NCBI RefSeq assembly: GCF_016924645.1
Contig: NZ_JAFFJV010000007.1
Coordinates: 1-64,000, forward strand
Direction: 5' to 3'
DNA length: 64,000 nt
DNA from: Rufibacter psychrotolerans
GTDB lineage: Bacteria > Bacteroidota > Bacteroidia > Cytophagales > Hymenobacteraceae
The first letter of the stretch is position 1, and each line of letters starts with the position of its first letter. Shown in pieces: positions 59,185 to 64,000 of this stretch. The translations under genes were made by a program, and so were the position numbers. The notes beneath the pieces are model-generated. The model was not told the DNA's origin. It did no database searches and saw only the letters and a list, made by a program, of their open reading frames with translations.

Positions 59185-60531
59185 ATGCTGCATATAAACG
59201 AGCTTTCCCTCAACATTCCGGAAACTACCAAGCCCCGGGTGGTTATCATCGGCGGTGGGTTTGGGGGCGTGAACCTGGTGAAGAAACTGCCCGGAAAAGA
59301 GTTTCAGGTAGTGATGTTTGACCGGCAAAACTACCATGGGTTCTGGCCCCTGCTGTACCAGGTAGCCACGGCCGGCCTGGAGCCCGATGCAATTGCCGAG
59401 CCCCTCCGGAAAATGTTTGACGAGGACTACGAGGACTTCCACTTCCGGCAGGTGAAGGTAACGGGAGTGAACCCGGCCGCCAAAACCGTGACCACCCTGG
59501 TAGGCGAGCTCAGGTATGACTACCTGGTCATCGCCACGGGCACCAAATCCAACTACTTCGGGAACGAGCAGATCAAGCGCTATTCCTTTCCCCTCAAGCA
59601 GATCCCCGATGCCCTGAACCTCAGGAGCCAGATGTTGCAGGCTTTTGAGCAGGCCAACATGATCAAAGATCCCGATGTGCGGCAAAGCCTGCTCAACTTC
59701 GTGATCGTGGGGGGAGGGCCCACGGGCGTAGAACTGGCCGGCGCCCTGGCCGAGATGCGCAAGTATATTCTGCCGGGCGATTACCCCGGGCTGGACTTCA
59801 GCCAGATGAACATTATTCTGGTGGAGGGCCTTGACCGCGTTTTACCGCCCATGTCTCCCAAGTCTAGCCAGACCACCAAGGAGTACCTGGAGAGTGCCGG
59901 GGTTGTTGTAAAGCTCAACACCCTGGTAGAGTCGTACGACGGCGAGTTGGTGACCTTCAAGGGCGGGGAGACCATCAGGACCCAGACGCTTATCTGGGCG
60001 GCCGGGGTCTCTGGGGCCCAGATTGCCGGCCTCCCGCCCGAGGCGAGCGAACGGGGACGCTACCTGGTGAATACCTTTAACCAGGTCATCGGCTTCCCGG
60101 ATATCTTCGCCATTGGCGATGTGGCGGCCATGAAGACCGAGAAATGGCCCCGGGGACACCCGGGGGTGGCGCAACCGGCCATTCAGCAGGGGCAGCACCT
60201 GGCCAAGAACCTGCAACGCCTCATCAGGAACGAGCCCCTGCAGCCCTTTGAGTACTTTGACAAAGGCTCCCTGGCCATCATCGGCCGGAACCGTGCGGTA
60301 GCCGATCTGCCTAAGGACCTGCACCTGAAAGGGTTCATTGCCTGGGCGGCCTGGCTCTTTGTACACATTTACTACCTCATTGGGTTCCGGAACAAGCTGG
60401 TGGTGCTGGCCAACTGGATCTACAAGTTCTTTACCCGCGAGAACGGCAACCGCCTGATCATTCGTCCTTTCCTGAGAAAAGATGATGTTGCGGGACAGGA
60501 ATTTGTAAGGAGGCAGGCTGACCTGGACTGA
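59185..60531 (+). CDS. ndh: Type II NADH dehydrogenase (NDH-2)
   Basis: A 448-residue FAD enzyme that passes electrons from NADH to quinone without pumping protons. FAD fold VVIIGGGFGGVNLVKKL at 19-35; NAD fold VIVGGGPTGVELAGALAEM near 172-190; the second FAD motif FAIGDVAAM near 308-316. The C-terminal region (AWLFVHIYYLIGFRNKL, near 393-409) supplies the membrane-contacting helices. Length is normal. A terminator follows. Confidence 0.9.
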   Translation: MLHINELSLNIPETTKPRVVIIGGGFGGVNLVKKLPGKEFQVVMFDRQNYHGFWPLLYQVATAGLEPDAIAEPLRKMFDEDYEDFHFRQVKVTGVNPAAKTVTTLVGELRYDYLVIATGTKSNYFGNEQIKRYSFPLKQIPDALNLRSQMLQAFEQANMIKDPDVRQSLLNFVIVGGGPTGVELAGALAEMRKYILPGDYPGLDFSQMNIILVEGLDRVLPPMSPKSSQTTKEYLESAGVVVKLNTLVESYDGELVTFKGGETIRTQTLIWAAGVSGAQIAGLPPEASERGRYLVNTFNQVIGFPDIFAIGDVAAMKTEKWPRGHPGVAQPAIQQGQHLAKNLQRLIRNEPLQPFEYFDKGSLAIIGRNRAVADLPKDLHLKGFIAWAAWLFVHIYYLIGFRNKLVVLANWIYKFFTRENGNRLIIRPFLRKDDVAGQEFVRRQADLD

Positions 60532-60576
60532 TCCAGGGTTCAGTAAGGTTCTTGCTTCTTCTTGTTTTTAGCATCT

Positions 60577-60606
60577 AAAAAGGCCCGCCCAAAGCGGGCT
60601 TTTTTG
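60577..60606 (+). terminator. Terminator of ndh
   Basis: AAAAAGGCCCGC CCAAA GCGGGCTTTTTTG, 46 bp past the stop; classic stem and T-run. Confidence 0.92.
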
Positions 60607-61262
60607 ATGGATGACTGCTTTTCACAACAGGGCTGCCGCCTGGTGCTGTTATATGAACAAAAGTTTACGGGCTTGTGTCTGACTTTTTAATAATTGTATA
60701 ATTCCTTTTCCATGTCATGGTGTAGGATGGGTAAATACTGATGCGGTATTTGGTATCTGCTTATCCTTCATGTAAATACATTAATGAAAGCATGATTCAA
60801 GAGTTTAAAGCCTCTTTTGCAGTAGCAGCAGGAGTAATGCTAGTTAAAAATATTGTAGTATAAGTACTATGTGGCTGGTGTTGGAGGGAGCGTTAGTAGC
60901 AATATTTCCATGAATGTGCTACCCACTTTTAGGTATAATCTGAAATAATGTAACATTAATAACAAAAAATTTTGCAGTTTATAGAATAACCTATAAATTA
61001 GATCAACAAAGTTATACAGACCAGTTGCACAGCCTAAACAATTCCCCGTGGAAGTTTATAGCCGATTGAACTTGTTGGCAGAGTGTTGCTGTTGCTAGGT
61101 CTGATAATTATGTTTTTTGTTGGTTAAGTTCAAACAAGTAAGATGCTAGCTGTAAAACCTGGATTCTATTGCTCAGTAGCCTAAGATGTAGAACTTAGCT
61201 TATATATAATGTAACTATCAAGTATAAAGTTATCTATTTGTTTAATCAGTAACATCTACACC
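60607..61262. other. AT-rich intergenic region
   Basis: About 650 bp that is clearly richer in A/T than the rest of the window and lacks the 36-bp elements. A 23-codon frame (60792-60863, MIQEFKASFAVAAGVMLVKN...) is seen but too short to call. It leads into the 51-residue gene at 61263 and may be its long promoter/leader or a recently acquired stretch. Confidence 0.5.
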
Positions 61263-61418
61263 ATGAAAGCTAAAGCTACCTTCCTGAGTTATATCTCAGC
61301 AGAAAAAAGATTGAGAAAAGAACAATCTAAGTTGAAAAACGCTGCTAAGAATGCTGCGAACAACGTTGAGCAAGCCATCCAGCTTGACAAGAGAGGATCA
61401 TTGGTTTCTAGCAACTAA
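61263..61418 (+). CDS. Small basic helical protein, 51 residues
   Basis: Too short for a usual ORF cutoff. It starts MKAKATFLSYISAEKRLRKE and ends LDKRGSLVSSN. Residues 12-42 form one amphipathic helix rich in Lys, Ala, Asn and Gln. The codon use is A/T-rich (AAA, GCT, TCT) compared with most genes here. No signal peptide or known family. It may bind nucleic acid or a partner protein, but function is unknown. It lies alone in an AT-rich stretch before the tsf terminator. Confidence 0.6.
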   Translation: MKAKATFLSYISAEKRLRKEQSKLKNAAKNAANNVEQAIQLDKRGSLVSSN

Positions 61419-61608
61419 TTCTAGAGAGAGCCCACGCGTACCATCCTGACATCATCTACCAGAACACAACCCATTAAAGAATCTATATAGAAAAACTATT
61501 TACTACAGCAGGTACGGTACTTATGTAATACACCAAAATGTACTCTATAAGTACGCTATGCCTCATTTTATCTAATATTTAGTATTAAATATTAAATACA
61601 AGAAAGCA
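61419..61608. other. AT-rich gap before the tsf terminator
   Basis: 190 bp with A/T runs (AGTATTAAATATTAAATAC) and no gene seen. Confidence 0.5.
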
Positions 61609-61638
61609 AAAGCCCCACCGCAAACGCAGTGGGGCTTT
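61609..61638 (-). terminator. Terminator of the rplM-rpsI-rpsB-tsf operon
   Basis: AAAGCCCCAC CGCAAACGCA GTGGGGCTTT: perfect 10-bp stem with A/T ends, 33 bases past the tsf stop; usable in both directions. Confidence 0.9.
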
Positions 61639-61670
61639 ATTATTTTCAAAGAATCTGCTACGGCAAGCGC

Positions 61671-62504
61671 TTAGCCAATTGCAACTCTCTTGAACTCAGT
61701 AACGGTCATGCCTTTGTTGGTGTTGTCCAGCAGTTTGGCAATGGTCAAAGAAGAGTCTTTCACAAACTCCTGGTTCAACAGGGTGCTTTCTTTGTAGAAC
61801 TTGTTCAGTTTGCCTTGGGCAATTTTCTCCAGCATTTCCTCTGGCTTGCCTTCCTGACGGGCTTGCTCTTTGCCAATCTCAATCTCGCGCTGGATGGTAG
61901 CGGCATCAACGCCGTCTTTGTCCACCGCGATAGGACGCATGGCGGCAATTTGCATGGCCACGTCTTTTCCAACCTCAGTAACGTCTTTGTCACCGGTGTT
62001 AGTCAAGCCCACCAATACACCCAGTTTACCATTAGAGTGGTTGTAGGCTACTACTTTCTCGGCAGAAACTGTCTCGTAAGAAACCACGTCAATTTTCTCG
62101 CCAATCTTACCCATCAGGTCCGTGATGTGGTCTTGCAGCGAGCGGCCATCGGTCTGTGGCGTAGCCAACAACTCTTCTTTAGAAGGAGCGTTGGTAGAAA
62201 CGGCTGCGCTCAATACGGCCTGGGCCAGGTTTTTGAAGTCTTCTACTTTAGATACCGGCTCAGTCTCGCAAGCCAGCGCGATTACTTTCCCTACAGTACC
62301 TTCAGCGTTTACCTGCGTCAACACCACTCCCTCAGAAGTAGCGTTGTCAGCGCGCTTGCTGGCAATTTTCTGACCTTGCTTACGAAGGATATCTTTGGCT
62401 GCCTCAAAGTCGCCGTTGGCTTCGGTCAGGGCTTTTTTGCAGTCCATCATACCAGCGCCAGTTTCCTGGCGAAGTCTGTTTACATCTTGTGCTGTAATAG
62501 CCAT
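61671..62504 (-). CDS. tsf: Translation elongation factor Ts
   Basis: A 277-residue guanine-nucleotide exchange factor for EF-Tu. N-terminal UBA-like domain VNRLRQETGAGMMDCKKALTE (8-28) with the family signature, then SKRADNATSEGVV near 49-61, and the two core subdomains. It is the last gene of the ribosomal operon on the minus strand, 151 bp after rpsB with a hairpin between. Confidence 0.97.
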   Translation of the reverse strand: MAITAQDVNRLRQETGAGMMDCKKALTEANGDFEAAKDILRKQGQKIASKRADNATSEGVVLTQVNAEGTVGKVIALACETEPVSKVEDFKNLAQAVLSAAVSTNAPSKEELLATPQTDGRSLQDHITDLMGKIGEKIDVVSYETVSAEKVVAYNHSNGKLGVLVGLTNTGDKDVTEVGKDVAMQIAAMRPIAVDKDGVDAATIQREIEIGKEQARQEGKPEEMLEKIAQGKLNKFYKESTLLNQEFVKDSSLTIAKLLDNTNKGMTVTEFKRVAIG

Positions 62505-62585
62505 TGTTCTTTTATTAAGAAGTACGGTTAATAAGTTTTACTAGGAGGGTGGCCCGCTGTGGGGCGGCACCGGTTTGGTTAAAAA

Positions 62586-62629
62586 GAAACTGAACACTAG
62601 TGGCGCCAGGCTTCCTAATGTTCAGTTTC
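62586..62629 (-). promoter_or_regulatory. Hairpin between rpsB and tsf
   Basis: Perfect 11-bp arms (GAAACTGAACA / TGTTCAGTTTC) around a 22-base loop in the rpsB-tsf gap. It could be an attenuator, an RNA-processing site or a partial terminator. Confidence 0.55.
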
Positions 62630-62655
62630 AATTCTTTATCTAAAGAGGCAGAAGC

Positions 62656-63417
62656 TTATTCAGCGTCAATTTTCTCCTGGATGCCTTCTTCCTCTGAGCG
62701 TTTTCTGTCAGAGTCTTCTTTGTCTACCTTGCGCTCAGACAGACCTTCTTCAATGGCGCGGCCAATCAAAGAAGTGATCAGGGCGATTGACTTAGAAGCG
62801 TCATCGTTAGCCGGGATTGGGAAGTCTACGGTCTCTGGGTTAGAGTTAGTATCCACAATCGCGAATACAGGCAGGTTCAGTTTCTGGGCTTCTTTGATGG
62901 CGATAGCCTCACGCTTCACGTCCACTACGAACAGAGCAGCTGGGAGACGAGACAGGTCAGCGATACCGCCCAACACACGCTCCAGTTTCTCACGCTCACG
63001 GTTCAACATCAGACGCTCACGTTTTGCCATAGCAGCGTAAGCGGTGTTGTCTTTCACCATTTTGTCAATGGTTGACATTTTCTTCAAAGACTTGCGTACC
63101 GTCTGGAAGTTAGTCAACATACCACCCAACCAACGGTCAGTCACATACGGCATCTTCAGGCGTTTTGCCTCTTCGGCCACAATGTCCTGCGCTTGTTTCT
63201 TGGTGGCAACAAACAAAATCTTACGGCCTGACTTGGCAATCTGCTTGATGGCAGAGGTAGCCTCGTCCAGGGAAGCAAGGGTTTTGTTCAGGTCAATGAT
63301 GTGGATACCGTTTTTCTCCATGAAAATGTACGGAGCCATTTTAGGATCCCATTTTCTGGTAAGGTGGCCAAAGTGCACACCGGCGTCCAGTAAATCTTTA
63401 TAAGTGGTATTAGCCAT
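62656..63417 (-). CDS. rpsB: 30S ribosomal protein S2
   Basis: A 253-residue S2 protein. Family marks: [20 protein letters not shown] near 5-24, [15 protein letters not shown] near 39-53, [10 protein letters not shown] near 95-104, and [20 protein letters not shown] near 182-201. The C-terminal tail is acidic (from about 225). Starts 24 bp after the rpsI stop. Confidence 0.98.
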   Translation of the reverse strand: MANTTYKDLLDAGVHFGHLTRKWDPKMAPYIFMEKNGIHIIDLNKTLASLDEATSAIKQIAKSGRKILFVATKKQAQDIVAEEAKRLKMPYVTDRWLGGMLTNFQTVRKSLKKMSTIDKMVKDNTAYAAMAKRERLMLNREREKLERVLGGIADLSRLPAALFVVDVKREAIAIKEAQKLNLPVFAIVDTNSNPETVDFPIPANDDASKSIALITSLIGRAIEEGLSERKVDKEDSDRKRSEEEGIQEKIDAE

Positions 63418-63441
63418 GATAGTGATACAGCTGATGATATA

Positions 63442-63828
63442 TTAACGTTTAGAGAACTGGAAGGAACGACGGGCTTTGCGCTTACCGAATTTCTTACGCT
63501 CCACCATGCGTGGGTCGCGGGTTAAGAATCCTTCTTTTTTCAGGGCTGGACGGGTTTCCGCGTTTTCTTCCACCAAAGCCTTGGTGATCGCCAAACGCAG
63601 GGCTTCTGCCTGACCGGCTACGCCACCGCCTTTGATGTTCGCCTTAATGTCGTATTTGCCAACCGCGTCAATCAGCACCAGAGGCTGCTGCACAATGGTT
63701 TGCAATACTTCACTAGGGAAGTATTCCTTGATATCTCTATCGTTAATAGTGATATTCCCTTGCCCTGACGTCATGTAGATGCGCGCCACCGAGGTTTTTC
63801 TTCTACCAGATGTATTGAGAACTTCCAT
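63442..63828 (-). CDS. rpsI: 30S ribosomal protein S9
   Basis: A 128-residue S9 protein. It begins MEVLNTSGRRKTSVARIYM and ends with the conserved RKARRSFQFSKR tail that reaches the P-site tRNA. GGGVAGQAEALRLAITKAL near 67-85 is the family core. 13 bp after the rplM stop. Confidence 0.98.
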   Translation of the reverse strand: MEVLNTSGRRKTSVARIYMTSGQGNITINDRDIKEYFPSEVLQTIVQQPLVLIDAVGKYDIKANIKGGGVAGQAEALRLAITKALVEENAETRPALKKEGFLTRDPRMVERKKFGKRKARRSFQFSKR

Positions 63829-63841
63829 TAAATATGTCTAG

Positions 63842-64000
63842 TTATTTTGTAAGTTTTACTTGAACAGGCTGTTGTGCCTCATGCGGATGCTCAGCAGCAG
63901 CATACACGTACAGGTTACGGAATTGCTCACGGCCCAAACGAGTCTTAGGCAACATACCTTTCACCGCACGCTCTACCAACAGGGTAGAAGACTTGGCTTT
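63842..64000 (-). CDS. rplM: 50S ribosomal protein L13, C-terminal part (cut by window edge)
   Basis: The last 52 codons of L13: [20 protein letters not shown] is the conserved C-terminal core, followed by a short tail ending QVKLTK. The gene continues past the right edge. rplM-rpsI is a conserved pair, here joined with rpsB-tsf. Confidence 0.95.
   Translation of the reverse strand, partial: KAKSSTLLVERAVKGMLPKTRLGREQFRNLYVYAAAEHPHEAQQPVQVKLTK

Noticed and set aside
60792-60863. 23-codon hydrophobic frame (MIQEFKASFAVAAG...)
   Set aside because: Too short to separate from chance in AT-rich DNA without conservation data.

Overview
The window is a chromosomal segment of a Bacteroidota bacterium. 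A member of Cytophagales, family Hymenobacteraceae (Rufibacter-like), is the best guess from reading alone. The evidence is a SusC/SusD pair, a SecA of about 1,126 residues, DUF4097 and DUF4874/DUF4832 proteins, very weak Shine-Dalgarno usage, and promoters of the Bacteroidota type (TTG near -33, TAnnTTTG near -7). The coding DNA is GC-rich. No rRNA or tRNA genes, phage genes, CRISPR array or transposase were seen.

Layout. 0.2-13.8 kb holds housekeeping and envelope genes: a zinc metalloprotease, a CPBP membrane protease, a secreted protein gene broken by one amber codon, an Ldh-type dehydrogenase, a large TPR protein, a Ppx/GppA phosphatase, an RlmI-like methyltransferase, dapF, a GT2 glycosyltransferase and a GNAT acetyltransferase. 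14.0-18.9 kb is a three-gene sugar cassette (glycosyltransferase, UDP-galactopyranose mutase, GH1/RmlD fusion). 19.3-25.8 kb holds secA-deoC-SPOR lipoprotein, a small protein and an M20 amidohydrolase. 26.5-41.1 kb holds stress and metabolic genes: hsp20, HtrA/Deg protease, an ALDH7-type dehydrogenase, SMP-30, thioesterase-like and alpha/beta hydrolase genes, an ECF sigma/anti-sigma/DUF4097 operon, RidA, a membrane MutS homologue and an SDR. 41.3-58.5 kb is a polysaccharide utilization locus (PUL): a nucleotidyltransferase, a NahK-like sugar kinase, a CBM9-like protein and a GH109 enzyme on the plus strand; susC, susD, two DUF4874/DUF4832 proteins and a PKD lipoprotein on the minus strand; then a DUF5009 membrane acyltransferase and a LacI regulator. 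58.7-64 kb holds a SelW-like protein, a type II NADH dehydrogenase, an AT-rich stretch with a 51-residue protein gene, and the tsf-rpsB-rpsI-rplM ribosomal operon running in from the right edge.

Two things stand out. First, I found 30 copies of a 36-bp palindromic element in the gaps between genes. Its frame is G, an A/T tetrad, seven bases, a T-rich tetrad, four bases, an A-rich tetrad, seven bases, an A-rich tetrad, C. The length is held at 36 bp even where the arms no longer pair; the one exception is exactly 10 bp longer. Most copies sit just after stop codons, three overlap a stop, and several lie between divergent promoters, so the family is more than a set of terminators. Second, the two main PUL operons share the same promoter architecture: two operator-like palindromes (core GTGTTCGAACAC) 31 bp apart, with the inner one 22.5 bp from the -33 tetrad and a 20-bp spacer to an identical -7 box. 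The PUL has no classical endo-acting glycanase, which makes the two DUF4874/DUF4832 proteins the candidate enzymes for what may be an amino-sugar glycan.

The gaps also hold other inverted repeats, including a nested set at 36.56-36.95 kb. All calls come from reading the sequence; no database search was made.
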